A stretch of DNA of 64,000 nucleotides. Source: Adiantum capillus-veneris. Its lineage: Eukaryota > Streptophyta > Polypodiopsida > Polypodiales > Pteridaceae. The position numbers and the translations under genes were made by a program. The stretch lies in the NCBI GenBank assembly GCA_014529385.2, contig CM043942.1, forward strand, positions 59,068,184 through 59,132,183, given 5' to 3'. Below the pieces are notes generated by a model that was not told the origin of the DNA, made no database searches, and worked only from the letters and a program-made list of their open reading frames with translations. Positions 35,869-47,359 of this stretch are shown piece by piece. Every line of letters begins with the position of its first letter. Position 1 is the stretch's first letter.

Positions 35869-36620
35869 ATTGGTGGCCGATTCCCACCATTTCCCTCAAT
35901 AGGCCTTCTTGCACCCTGCACAAGATTTACTCTCAACCCCTCTAGCTGGTTTGTGAGATTGTTTATTTATTGGAGCATATCTTCTTGTTGACCTCTATTG
36001 AGGTCTGGTGCATTAGGCACATTTGGAGGTATGTGAGAAGCTTCCATAGTTGTGATATTGCCTCCCAAAGCTAGCTGGCCAGCTTGGGCTTGATAGAGAA
36101 TCTTTCTATTCTTTTCCCTAGCAATTCTTAAGGCATCTTCAAAAGCATTTGGAAATTTGCTCTTTACCTTCTCCCTTAGCAAGGGGTACAAACCTGAGAT
36201 AAATCGATCCTTTTGGAGGCAATTGGGAGCTCGCTCACCAGGGTTCAGTGAGTCTGACCATTGCCCCCAAAGTTTCAGAAAACCTTCCTCATAGGTTGCA
36301 TAACCATGAGGGTCAACTTGATGAAGGGCCAGAAGCCGTTGCCATAATTCTTCTGCCGAATTGGCTCGTTGAAATCTTCGTAGGAAATCCGCCTTCAATC
36401 CCTCCCAATCAATTCTTTGGGTTGGATCTAGAGCCTGGAACCATACCCTAGCTTCTTCTTTGAGCACCAAAGGAAAAGCTCTCAATTTCAATGCTTCGTC
36501 ATCCCTCCCAGAGACAAGGAAAGCCATCTCCAAGTTATCCAAAAAATCCCCAGCATTTTCCCCACTACGCCCAAAAAAATTTGGGAAAGCCATCATAAAA
36601 ATGGGTTGCCTTCCTCTCAA
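35780..36620 (-). pseudogene. gag: Element IV gag, with the zinc knuckle split by a frameshift
   Basis: A 217-codon frame (36620-35967) starts MRGRQPIFMMAFPNFFGRSG and contains the retrotransposon gag domain (ARVWFQALDP, WEGLKADFLRRF, LWGQWSDSLNPGERAP). After a stop at about 35966 comes Cys-rich sequence. LCYNC lies in one frame and ENGHGMYNC in the next (about 35845-35795), so a single-base indel separates the two halves of a CCHC knuckle. The second half opens the long pol frame. Gag builds the packaging particle. Confidence 0.85.
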
Positions 36621-37081
36621 TACAGCACAAAGATGAAAACGTCTAGGCCCAAATCATATCTTATTAAGGGTAGAATAAATGGATTGATAGATGCATTAAT
36701 CTCAGCTAGACGACGAGGGCCTAGTAAGTTCCTTATGATGTTTTGGAACCTAAGCTTTGTGCTAGCTATTATATGCACAGTTTGTCTAGCAAGAGGTTAA
36801 AAAGGTCCATATAAATCCCTATGATTCATGGAGTATGCTTAAAGCAAGATGAAGATGTGAACATCAAAAGATACATTATACTCCAAAATAGGAAATATTA
36901 TAGGGTCAGGGGACAACAATATCTCTCTCAACCTCTCAGCTCCAAAATAGAAGACCAATCTTTGTTGGAAAAAAATCTTTCTATCAATGCGCACATTCAC
37001 CCTAACATTCTGAACTGATTGAAAGTTGTAGAAAATGGGATTATTCATTGGTGCATTAAATACAAACTTCCATGAAGCACT
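36621..37081. other. Spacer between ORF1 and gag of element IV
   Basis: AT-rich, no coding motif recognised. In Ogre-type elements spacers near gag can hold an intron; no splice sites are claimed here. Confidence 0.4.
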
Positions 37082-37585
37082 TCATTGAAGTTGAGCTCTC
37101 TTGGATCCCACCATTTGAGAGATGCGAAGAATTTGCTCACCAGTGATTAGCCTAGCTTTGGTGTGACCATCTTCAGCTTTGTAGAGTTCATAGGGTTCGA
37201 TGGCTACCCTCTCAACCACCTTGAGCCTTCTTGCTAGTAGTAGTTGGAGTGCATCACCATATGTAGCCTCTTGCCAATACCGCACCCCATTGATGTGTAG
37301 CTCCCCCTCCAAAAACTTGTTAATACCCGAGTTTGAGAGTGCTTTCACCACCTGAAGTCGAGGCTTCAAAGGAAGTGTCTTTACACTAGCCACAAAGCAC
37401 TCAACACAATTTTTTGACCTAGGGACTTGATGACTACAAGATTTTCCTTGAAGCAAAGAAGGGTGTGTGTAGTTAACTCTCTTTACCCGCATACGTGCCG
37501 TTTGTCGATAAAGACGCTTCTTTTCTCGAGCTTCTTGGGGAGACCATAGTGGAAGTCTCGGAGAATTTGATGGATCTTCCTTCAT
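37082..37585 (-). CDS. Element IV ORF1, 167 residues, function unknown
   Basis: A single frame lies between the primer site and gag, on the element's coding strand. It is Arg/Lys-rich at the N-terminus (SPQEAREKKRLYRQTARMRVKRV), carries CVECFVASVKTLPLKPRL, and ends with a moderately acidic region (ARRLKVVERVAIEPYELYKAEDGHTK, LITGEQILRI). I recognise no domain. Its position, together with the dual RNase H pol, matches the extra upstream ORF described for Tat/Ogre elements. Start chosen at the first Met (37585), about 30 bases from the primer site. It is uninterrupted, which in this decayed setting suggests recent function. Confidence 0.6.
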   Translation of the reverse strand: MKEDPSNSPRLPLWSPQEAREKKRLYRQTARMRVKRVNYTHPSLLQGKSCSHQVPRSKNCVECFVASVKTLPLKPRLQVVKALSNSGINKFLEGELHINGVRYWQEATYGDALQLLLARRLKVVERVAIEPYELYKAEDGHTKARLITGEQILRISQMVGSKRAQLQ

Positions 37586-37611
37586 AGGATTGACAGAGCG
37601 CTGCTTGAGAA

Positions 37612-37630
37612 CTCCTCAGTGGGGGCACCA
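37612..37630 (-). other. Probable primer-binding site of element IV
   Basis: On the minus strand it reads TGGTGCCCCCACTGAGGAG, five bases after the LTR end. The TGG start fits a tRNA 3' CCA end. It is not the initiator Met type; I could not assign the tRNA. Confidence 0.65.
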
Positions 37631-37635
37631 ATTTA

Positions 37636-37750
37636 TGATGAAGGAAATTTGGAATGGCGGCCTCTACACCAAAACAAACTCCATTGCGCCACAAGGGAAA
37701 TGAGATAAGGGCACCACCTAGTCTTGGAAGCGTGGGCTAGGACCGCTACA

Positions 37751-37838
<88 letters not shown>

Positions 37839-39130
37839 ACTATGAATGAAGCATTAACCTTAGTGTGTGTACAAGGAATGGATGACTTCAAACACTCCCA
37901 ATACAAATAGCATGTAGATTACCAAACAACCACTCAAGGATTAGCCAAGATCACATCAAGCACTCTCACACATATATAGAAGATTTCTCTTAATTAACAT
38001 AAGTAAGAGAAGGAGAGGTTACTAGCATGAAACAATTTGCACTCTAGAATGTGCAAGAATAGAGTGAATGAATGAGCTTATGGGCTCATGGTGAGTGATA
38101 CAAAGACTCAATGGGGCTGAGGGAGGCTTGAAATTACAAAGGGGAAGGTCTCTTTATATAGGAAAGAGAGTGATTAGGAGTGAGGTTAAGATACAAGTGT
38201 AATTTATACAAATGAAGCTTAATTAGGGACATTCAACCAATGAAGAAGCTCCTTCCAAGTGATTTGTTGACCAATTAGCTCCATCATCACTTGTGTTGTC
38301 TTCACTCTTTCCTCCATAACTTGAGTCCAAGAGCTTCCTTATTTTAAAATGTAAAGAATCTACATAAAATCAATACATATCTAGTAATAATAGAAAAGGG
38401 TTGAATGAGAACTTATGAATTACAACAAGATTAAGCATGACTTGAGAGGTGATTAGAAGAGGAATTTTGATGGGTTTTTGAGCTTGAGAGAGAGAAGGAA
38501 GGAGAGGAGGGTGAGAAGACTAATGGCTGATTTTTAGAGAAGGTCTCAATGTGGAAAAGAAAGGGTGTGTGTGTGTAAAGGTAGAGGGGGTGGTCTCCAC
38601 CACAGTTGAAAAAACTGGCGTCCGCCATTTTGGCCATATCTCCTAGACCGTAGATGCAAAAATTATAAAAAAAATATAGCCACAATTTCCAGCTCATCAG
38701 CTACAACTTTAATGAAGACAACTTTCCTTGGATCGGAGTGGAAGTATTTTTTACAAATTAAGAAAAATCATGTGTCTTGTTCCTTCCTTTACCAAGTCTT
38801 CCACTTGGGTCCCATTTGTTTGAATCATCATATGGCTCCAAAGCCATGATGATATGAGCCACTCATGACCCTTGAATCATGGGTGCATGGCTCCACAACC
38901 ACATCATATCTTTCCTTTTCACATTTACATATTTTCCCTTCCCTTTACCACTAGGTTCTCCCTCTACCTTTCACCTCCGGTGAACTAGTCAAGAAAAAAT
39001 TCCTATCAAATATTTTTTAAAATTTTTTTTTCCAAGAGGTTGTTCCCACTCTTTCTTTTATTGTAAACCTCTAGGAGCAAGGAAAACCAACAAAATATAA
39101 TAAACAAAAATTTGTGATAGGCTCGGATCA
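37636..39130 (-). repeat. 5' LTR of element IV, with (GA)n
   Basis: 1495 bp, closely matching 29917-31397. The GA run (37755-37836) is 82 bases against 64 in the other LTR. Confidence 0.93.
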
Positions 39131-39430
39131 ATGCCTACCTATTTTTTTGTAGAAGCCATACCTAGATGGTCAAGAAAATTTGTTACAATCATGACTATAG
39201 CTAGATGGATTTTGACATTCCATTTTCTCTAACACCAAAGATTTTTAATCAAACAACAATGTATCAATTGTTGGCGGGACGATTGTATAGAAAGACCCCT
39301 GAAAGAGTTCTTCTCCTATGCATAGAACTCCATGAGCAACAAGACTATCTAAGAATGGCTCTGAAACTTTACATAGGTGGAGAAATGGTGCTCATTTGGG
39401 TCACCCAAAATTTTGTCACGTAAATGCCTT
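39131..39430 (+). mobile_element. Gypsy remnant III, second half
   Basis: After the repeated ATGC the frame continues with MPTYFFVEAIPRW, and from 39205 with LLAGRLYRKTPERVLLLCIELHEQ, the stretch that precedes the integrase zinc finger in gypsy pol. It degenerates by about 39430. Removing element IV joins it to 29916. Confidence 0.7.
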
Positions 39431-39949
39431 TGAATTGTTAAATTAAGTTAGAGAGTTTTTTGGATGCGGGCAATGGGCATTTTAGATAGGATCTCTCTAA
39501 AAGGACATCCGAGCATCAGGAAAGGGAACATTTGCTGAGCCACCAAGAACGGGTATCTCTGATGCGTCACATCAGATAGGTGACTAGAGCATCAAGAAGG
39601 GTTATTCGAACATCCGGAACAACCATCTCTGATGTGTCATAGGATGGAAGGCATAGAGCATCGGGAAGGGGATGATCTATTCGTTTGGTGAGTTAGAGAC
39701 TAGGTAATGGATATTTCAAGTGCGTCGCATGGTGGATGATAGGTACACTGAGTGGGGAATATTCCATAGTCTGAGGTATTCCGAACGAGCTATAAGATAT
39801 TCATGCAGAGAAGGATGCAAGCACATGGATAACGATGGGTTTCGAATAAGATTCTCAGAAAAGCGACTCTTTGCTTTTTGAAAAAGCAAAGTGCCTTTCT
39901 AATGAGACGAGGTGCTTTCTTGTCTAGGACTAAATGTTAAGAAGCATAT
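39431..39949. repeat. Unclassified sequence with three degenerate 64-70 bp units
   Basis: Units begin ATCTCT at 39491, 39555 and 39625 and share GAGCATC..GAA(G)GG and GATGYGTCA motifs. The rest (39700-39949) shows only a perfect 11-bp hairpin at 39869-39891. No coding sequence is supported. Confidence 0.5.
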
Positions 39950-40890
39950 GTGTGTGAACTACACCCAGGGACGCCCGGAAGGTTATGTGCAAGCATTAGT
40001 AATGGCAAGCTGATTGGCTTCCGGAGGTGCGGACACGTGCTCGAGGGAGGCCCATTATCCCTTGTGACACGTCGCCAAGAGGACCTTGTCACGGGAGAGG
40101 GGACTTATCTTTGCCTCAAGACAAATCCTCGCATAGTGCCCAATTCTTCGACATTTGTAACAGGCTTTGGGGAACGAAGGAAAAGCCAGCAAGGCACCAA
40201 AGTTTCCCATACTTAGATCCAAATATTTGGGTATGGGACTACTCATATTCCACAAGATACAAATCTTTATATCCAAGCCTAATCTGATCCTCTGTGACTT
40301 TGGGATAATTAGAACCCGTCCCAGCATGGTGGAAATGGTCTCCACATGATCACAGAGCCAAAAAGGGAGGCTTTTGCGAGTGACCAACGTTGAGCAAAAT
40401 TCCATAAACTCTCCATTCGGAAAGAACTTGCATGTCCACGGCATTGCGAATGCAAAGAACGAAGTCCCCCCAAATGCCTCCTCTGAAAATGAGATCTTGA
40501 ACCGTATGCTTGGATGCACATTCTGCTACATAGAAACCTTTACCCAAGGCGATGAACTGACTAATCGCATTTCTAGAATTGGTCGCCATTGCTGCCCACT
40601 ACCATAACCCATGGGACGACATACGATGATCCATAAAATAGAGTATCACCGAGTGAGCACAACAGGATTCTAAACTCTTCAACGCCAATTCCGGACTGAA
40701 GTTCGCCTGTAGCACAAGCCCATCTGACTTCTTCTTCTGATTGAACATATTCACGCCATGCAAGATCTCCTCAGTCAAGGTATGGAAGCTAAACGAAGAG
40801 GATTTTAACATTTTCTCTGGACAAGCGGCATCTGCCAAGGGTTCAATGATCCGTTTTTTTCCCTTCGCCGCGAACACAAAATCCATTTGT
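39950..40890 (-). pseudogene. LINE ORF1-like remnant with DUF4283-type region and zinc knuckle
   Basis: Minus strand. A start near 40886 (MDFVFAAKGKKR) is followed in shifting frames by a gag-like region: QVLSEWRVYGILLNVGH, then DHVETISTMLGRVLI and RIRLGLDIKICILWN. This ends in a CCHC knuckle CYKCRRIGHYARIC at about 40145-40100. This order (DUF4283-like domain, zf-CCHC_4 and knuckle) is that of plant LINE ORF1 proteins, which bind element RNA. At least two frame changes break it. No linked EN or RT follows; the next LINE 3' end (41221) lies upstream of it, so it belongs to another copy. Confidence 0.6.
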
Positions 40891-41220
40891 TGAGACCCCT
40901 CTTCATCATTTCCATAACATTGGCATGGTCTTCACAACAATTCAAAGGTGAAGCCTTCTTATTTTCTTATTGGAGAGTTGATGGGTTTAAGCCTTGTTGG
41001 CTTAATAAGCTTTCTTTTGGCCTACGATGGGTCTGCCCCCATTTTTGTTACAATTGATTTACAAATATCCCGTTAATTTTCAGAGCCAAATCCGGATAAA
41101 GATAAAATCTGTTTTTCTAAAAGCCCTTCGCAGCGCCCATTGAATGAGCTACTCATTGATCAAAATTGAGTTCGGACCCAAGAGATCCAAGCCTCACTTC
41201 TTAGCTGGTCCTCTTTTGGG
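40891..41220. other. No feature recognised
   Basis: Short AT-rich spacer between the LINE ORF1 remnant and the poly-T that marks the 3' end of LINE B. Confidence 0.4.
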
Positions 41221-42944
41221 GGTTTTTTTTTTTATAAAGGAAAGTGGAAATGTATTAAAAGAAAAATTTACAAAGGGGTAAATCAGACACACAAATAGGG
41301 GGTGGGTCAACCCCAACTACTCAGAAACAATTACAAGAGATAAAGCATTCTAAATCTGGCATGGTGGTAGATCAGAGGGGCAACTGTATGCCATTTTTGC
41401 CAACAGGTTGACTTTAAGACAAAGGATAAAGACAAGCCTTGTGGTAAAGCTTCTTTAACTTTATTACACAGCTTGAGGGCAGAATGTTTGAGATCAGACT
41501 TAAGGAGACATAGGGGATAGGCTGAGGGGCTATTGAACAAAAAATAATTCCTCTGATTCCAAATATACCAAAGTAAGTACCCTCTCCAGATGGTCCAGAG
41601 TGGGATGTCAAGACCCCTGCAGCTACCTAGTAAAAAGTCTTTGAAGTCCAAAGCTTTAAGATTTATTTTGCTGGTTACATTCTGGATGGCTCTTAGTAAC
41701 CCCCCATTAGCTTTACAATTATACCAAAGATGTAAATTGTCTTCCACAGCTTTATGGCATCTGTTGCAAATACCATCACTAACTCCTTCTTTGAGTGCCC
41801 TACTTCCAGTCCAAATGCCATTATGGATGATTAGCCACATGAGGGTAGAGTGTTTAATCTTCAAAGGAAATGCTCAAAGACATTTAAACCTGTAGGTCCA
41901 TTGCTTCTTACTCCAACCAATCTTCCAAATTTTGTTGAGTCTTTTCTTTATGTCCTCTTCTACACCTGACTTAGGGTAGAATTGCTTGTAAACATCTTCA
42001 CTCAACTTGCCCATCCTGTTTGCTTCTTGGTTATCTCTGAGGGGGATGGTGAATTGTCCAAGCTTCAAGCTAGTTGTCACCAGACACCACTTGGCAAGGG
42101 AGATTGGGATTGAGAATTGAAGGTGAAGCTGTTTGTCAGTCTTCAGTTTGCACTGGAGGAGGATATCTTCCCCGTATCTAATGCCTACTTTATGACATTT
42201 GTGAGCTTTTTTGCAAGGTAGTACAGAGGAATTACCTGCAAAAAAACCAAACCATATAGAATCATGAAGAAAAATGGATTGGTTAGAGAAGAATTCATTT
42301 GAAGGTTTCCACTGAGCTTTGACTGTATTCCAGGCCAGCCACATTCTGGAAACCAGCTTGGATTCTACTGGATGCAAATTGACAATTGACAGCACGATCT
42401 CTCTGAGATGAAAGTTTGACCAAGATTTGTAGTTTGCACATCTGCATTTATGAATATCCCTTTTGATAAGTGCAGCCCAGTAATCCTTTGAGTCTGAAGC
42501 TCTGTAGATCCACTTGGCTGCAAGCTTGGTGGATAGTCTCTCAAAGTTAAGCAGTCCAAGCCCCCCTTTATCTTTTGGGAGACAACAGATTTCCCATGAA
42601 ACTTTGGGTAGCCTTTTGTGAGCATTATCACCTCCCCACAAAAAGTTCCTTGCCATAGAGAAGATTTGATTAATCTAGTACTTAGCTGGAGACCAACAAG
42701 ACAAAAATTAGATGAGTGAGGGCAACAAGTAATGATTTAAAATAAAAACTCTGGATGAAATGGAGGAGTGAGCATGCTGCCGTTTCCCAGCTTTTGTTTT
42801 GAATTTATCAATGACCCATTCCCATCTCTGAGCAAAAGAAACTTTGAAACCCATTGGAATGCCAAGCAACCTGAAGATTTCACCATTCTTAAGTTCTTCG
42901 CAGCCATAGGTAGTAACTATCTGAGGAGTAAGTCCATTAGAGCT
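41221..42944 (-). mobile_element. LINE B, 3' part: end of RT and zf-RVT domain
   Basis: Minus strand. The poly-T at 41221-41233 is the 3' poly(A). From the right: FRLLGIPMGF (about 42870), RWEWVIDKF, then FLWGGDNAHKRLPKVSWEICCLPKDKGGLGLLN in the 260-codon frame 42656-41874. Next come the zf-RVT zinc finger (ICNRCHKAVEDNLHLWYNC) and the terminal WxxW-type region in the frame 41864-41331. Two frame changes occur. The LARD-like element is inserted at 42944. The RT palm is absent from this part; the EN/ORF1 part at 49376-52330 could be the same LINE with an internal loss, or a second copy. Confidence 0.85.
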
Positions 42945-44531
42945 TGTAACATTTAATGGCCTAAAAACTTGTGTGTAGCGGAAATTAGCATGAACATAGT
43001 GGGCATTTCATTAGAATAGATTCCTAATGATAATTACAAGAGTGCTTAGGTGGAGAGAGCAACAAAAAGCATAACACCTAGTTAGATAGCATCAACAATA
43101 CTTTCAAAAGAGAGAGAAATTAAGCTATTGACAACAGTTGAGGACCGGATTTGCATGGAGCCGGTCCCCCCTCCAAAAGGCTTTGTATTATGATTTCTCC
43201 CATCAAGAGAGACATTGTACAATACAATTCTTTGTGTTCCTTCAAGACTAGCTAGTGCAATGAAGATGAAAGCTTCATGCACTAAGCAAAACACTTAGCA
43301 AACACAACATCAATTATCCCCGTTCTCAGACCCAAGACCTCACACACCTTCGAAGATGGTGAGAGCTAGCAGGGTATGAGAGTAGATTGAGAGGAAGAAC
43401 GAGTATCTTACGATAAAGATGTACATCTCCTCACATAATCGCTCATATTAGGATAGCTTAGCTTAGTAATTAGCTTGGTAGAGGAGATGAGCATGCATTG
43501 AAGCTTGGCTCTTGGTTGGATTTGCATCCACATGCCAAGAGTATGTCGATGTAGGCTTCTATCTCACAAGCTTGGAGTAGGTGATGAGCTCTCCATTAAA
43601 GCTTGGGAAGAGATAGTCTTCTTTTCTTCTCACATAGATTGTGTGAGAGTGTGTGTGTGTGTGATAATGCCTTGCAAAAATCAGCCCCATCTCTCTCTTG
43701 GGTGAGCCCTCTTGCTATTTGCTCTTGCTCAACCCTCATTGGCCCTCCCCAAGTCAAGCCAATGACTATTAAGCAGCATAAGTGATAGCCTTCTGACATG
43801 TGTCCCCCTTTCCCCTTTTGTGAGAGCTTTAGGTAAATTAACAATTCAATTAAACTCTCATTGGACCCCTTTGCCTCCTGGCCAATAGGAATCAGGCAAG
43901 CCATTGGGCTGTTGAATGCTCATTGGACCCCTTGGGAGACTATCCAAGAGGACTTAATTGTCATTGGTTCTTTTATTAAGTGTTTTTAAATTAATTAAAC
44001 TAGATTTACTCTAGCCTAATTCTCATTGGTCCACCTCCAAGGCCATCCAATAGGAATTGGGTACACCTTGTGGGCATCTGGCCTAGGGAGCTGACATGTG
44101 TCCCTCATTCCCTTTGTGTAAAGGGGGCTTGTGTGTGTGTGTGTGTGTGTGTGGCTTTCTCTCTCATCCCCTACATGCTAGGCTCGTCCCCTCCTATGTA
44201 GGGATATGCAAAGACTTTTTTGGTCACACACAAAGCATCCAATTCCCTTAAGGTTGACCTTTGGACCAACCTTTGAATTTTGGAACCTTAGCATTTTGGA
44301 AGTCTTAATGGGCTGAACCTTAGGGTCTTTTTAGCCCATTGTTTGACATGGCTCTTTTGCAGATGGCCCCCCCTTTGGATCCCTATTTTCCCTCCTTTGG
44401 ATCCCTACTATGGCCGGTCTGCTAGCTTAACCAATATTCTAGCTTTTTCTCCCCTGGCACTTCCCCATATTAAATGATCACTTTAACATGAGAAAATCAT
44501 TTAGGAGAATTAGATATTGATTATTATGACA
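42945..44531 (-). repeat. 3' LTR of the LARD-like element
   Basis: Begins right after GAGCT in the LINE; ends ATTATGACA. Contains a GT run at about 44130-44153. Confidence 0.88.
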
Positions 44532-44965
44532 TTACCTCTCTCTTGAAATCTAACAACTTTTAGGTGAAAACTTTTTAGGTGTACTTTGGCACTTCAAGCC
44601 CTAGTTGCTACTCCTCTTTACCCCTTTAGAAAAAGCACTCAAGCTACTGTACCCGCGGCTCGAATACCATTAATTGCAAGGAATAGAAGAGAGGGTCTTT
44701 CAACACCAAAACAGCACCGGCTCCTGTCAAGCTTCTAATAGCTCAATAGTGGTTAAGCCGTAGGGAAGCCCCGTAGGACTCCACTATTAAGACCATAGCT
44801 CTCGACAGTGATGCCCCGTTAATTACACGAAGGCAGGCGCACTGCAAGGCTGAAAAATCCCTATTCGACTTACTCACAGGCAATTAATAATACCAACCAT
44901 TTATAGCTAGCTTGAGGACCTCCCTTCTTCAGCAAGAAAAGAGAAACCTTGTGCTCTGATACCAA
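44532..44965 (-). other. Internal region of the LARD-like element
   Basis: 434 bp with a polypurine tract at the left end, a leader similar to chromovirus I, and the primer site TGGTATCAGAGC (minus strand) at 44953-44964. No open frame of note. Confidence 0.85.
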
Positions 44966-46200
44966 TGTAACATTTAATGGCCTAAAAACTTGTGTGTAAC
45001 GGAAATTAGCATGAACATAGTGGGAATTTCATTAGAATAGATTCCTAATGATAATTACAAGAGTGCTTGGGTGGAGAGAGCAACAAAAAGCATAACACCT
45101 AGTTAGATAGCATCAACAATACTTTCAAAAGAGAGAGAAATTAAGCTATTGACAACAGTTGAGGACCGGATTTGCATGGAGCCGGTCCGCCCTCCAAAAG
45201 GCTTTGTATTATGGTTTCTCCCATCAAGAGAGACATTGTACAATACAATTCTTTATGTTCCTTCAAGACTAGCTAGTGCAATGAAGATGAAAGCTTCATG
45301 CACTAAGCAAAACACTTAGCAAACACAACATCAATTATCCCCGTTCTCAGACCCAAGACCTCACACACCTTCGAAGATGGTGAGAGCTAGCAGGGTATGA
45401 GAGTAGATTGAGAGGAAGAAGGAGTATCTTACGAGAAAGATGTACATCTCCTCACATAATCACTCATATTAGCATAGCTTAGCTTAGTAATTAGCTTGGT
45501 AGAGGAGATGAGCATGCATTGAAGCTTGGCTCTTGGTTGGATTTGCATCCACATGCCAAGAGTATGTCAATGTAGGCTTCTATCTCACAAGCTTGGAGTA
45601 GATGATGAGCTCTCCATTAAAGCTTGGGAACAGATAGTCTTCTTTTCTTCTCACATAGATTGTGTGAGAGTGTGTGTGTGATAATTATGCATTGCAAAAA
45701 TCAGCCCCCTCTCTCTCTTGGGCGAGCCCTCTTGCTATTTGCTCTTGCTCAACCCTCATTGGCCCTCCCCAAGTCAAGTCAATGACTATTAAGCAGCATA
45801 AGTGATAGCCTTCTAACATGTGTCCCCCTTTCCCCTTTTGTGAGAGCTTTAGGTAAATTAATAATTCAATTAAACTCTCATTGGACCCCTTGGGAGACTG
45901 TCCAATAGTCTTCTAGAGGACTTAATTCTCATTGGTTCTTTTATTAAGTGTTTTGAAATTAATTAAACTAGATTTACTCTAGCCTAATTCTCATTGGTCC
46001 ACCTCCAAGGCCATCCAATAGGAATTGGGTACACCTTGTGGGCATCTGGCCTAGGGAGCTGACATGTGTCCCTCATTCCCTTTGTGTAAAGGAGGCTTGT
46101 GTGTGTGTGTGTGTGGCTTTCTCTCTCATCCCCTACATGCTAGGCTCGCCCCCTCCTATGTAGGGATATGCAATTTGGTCACACATAAAGCATCCAATTC
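44966..46200 (-). repeat. 5' LTR of the LARD-like element, truncated
   Basis: It matches the left LTR to the point equal to about 44265. The last roughly 270 bp are replaced by an unrelated LTR that starts TGTTGGACG at 46201. Confidence 0.88.
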
Positions 46201-47295
46201 TGTTGGACGGGGGCGACTCACACACCCATGAAGTGCATGCAAACACTACCTAGATCAACATAATGTCAATCGAGGACACAGATGACACGATAGGCACACG
46301 GAGGAAATCTCTTTAGCTTGTCAGGCTGAGACCATCCTACACATACAACACTCTGGAAGGCCAGCTAAACCACAATCAAGAACGTCACTGCTCTCAACTA
46401 CACCACCTAGCCACATACACACATACGGAAGGTAACTCACCAAATCATCCCAGATTCGTATGAAACTTAAGGAACACCATCCCCTCACTAGGATGCACCT
46501 GTCCCTAAGCTTCTACACTCAAAAACCTCACTCTAAACCCATCTGCAAAAAACGCGTAGGATGACAGAGCAGAATTTTGAAAGTGCCTGAAACTGAAATT
46601 TATGAAGTTGCCACGATTCTATAGACTACTAGAATGTCGCTCAAAACCCTCACTCTAAACACGTCCGCGGAAAACGCGTAGGATGACAGAGCAGAATTTT
46701 GAAAGTTCCCGAAACTTAAATTTATGAATACCAATGTGTAGCTTATGTCGCCACGATTCTATAGACTACTAGAACGCAGAAAACAGACATCGTTTGATAC
46801 ACTTACGGCCACAAATAGCTCGTAGATGCGTCGACGTGTGCGCTTTGTCGGCGTGTGCGCTTCGTCTCGCGTGGAATGCTTGGCGTTGTCGGGTAGCTCT
46901 CCTTGAGCCTACAACAATGGTGGAGTCGGATCTCCAATGTGTTGAGCGAGTCGGGCGTAGAGAGAGGATAAAGCTCATGCTCACTCTCTTTCTCTCTCAC
47001 ACACAGTAGACGGCAGCACTAAAGTTTTGATTATGATAAAAGTCTTTTTACAAAATGACCTAGGTACCTTATATACTAAGGCTACCTTAGGTTTAACCAA
47101 AAATGGGGTTGAAAGGGTCAAATGGCTTTGTATTTACAATCTGGAAGTGCCATTGCACCCTGGCTTCTGAAACTAGAATAACTACTCATTACAAATGACA
47201 TTTATAGCCATAATCCGCAGCATTTCATAACTGCAAAAGATAAGATTTTGGTACGAAACTTGAGTTATGTTGTTTTGTTGACCCAGCAGTCAACA
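46201..47295 (-). repeat. LTR of another element (element V), single copy seen
   Basis: It starts TGTTGGACG and ends GCAGTCAACA (TG/CA with short inverted ends). It is followed at 47296-47309 by a polypyrimidine stretch that reads as a polypurine tract on the minus strand. Together these support a 3' LTR of a minus-strand element. A roughly 125-bp direct repeat lies inside (about 46513-46636 and 46637-46775). No second LTR is found to the right, so the element is truncated. Confidence 0.65.
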
Positions 47296-47359
47296 TTCCC
47301 CCCTTCTGCGTTCATGTCGTCCCCAACATGACCTGATTGTCGATGGCGATGTGGTCTTT

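Larger units (their letters stand above)
29917..39130 (-). mobile_element. Gypsy element IV: Tat-like element with two RNase H domains and an ORF upstream of gag
   Basis: 9214 bp on the minus strand. LTRs lie at 29917-31397 and 37636-39130, starting TGAYGAAGG and ending GGATCA, with about a dozen substitutions between them apart from microsatellite length. The visible TSD is ATGC (29913-29916, 39131-39134). Order from the right: LTR, primer site, ORF1, gag, protease-RT-RNase H-second RNase H-integrase, polypurine tract TTTGGGGGGGCTA (about 31398-31410), LTR. The second RNase H and extra upstream ORF are typical of the Tat/Ogre group. It is inserted in gypsy remnant III. Confidence 0.93.
42945..46200 (-). 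mobile_element. LARD-like non-autonomous LTR element related to chromovirus I
   Basis: Left LTR 42945-44531 (TGTAAC...ATGACA, 1587 bp) and right LTR 44966-46200 (cut short by the next element) flank only 434 bp. That internal stretch keeps a polypurine tract (AAGAGAGAGG, just right of 44531) and an initiator-Met primer site (44953-44964) but no gag or pol. LTR motifs, such as the paired GGACCGG...GCCGGTCC stretch, and the leader resemble those of chromovirus I, so this looks like a deletion derivative that could borrow proteins from such elements. The LTRs are about 98-99% alike, apart from one 61-bp deletion in the right copy. Confidence 0.88.
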
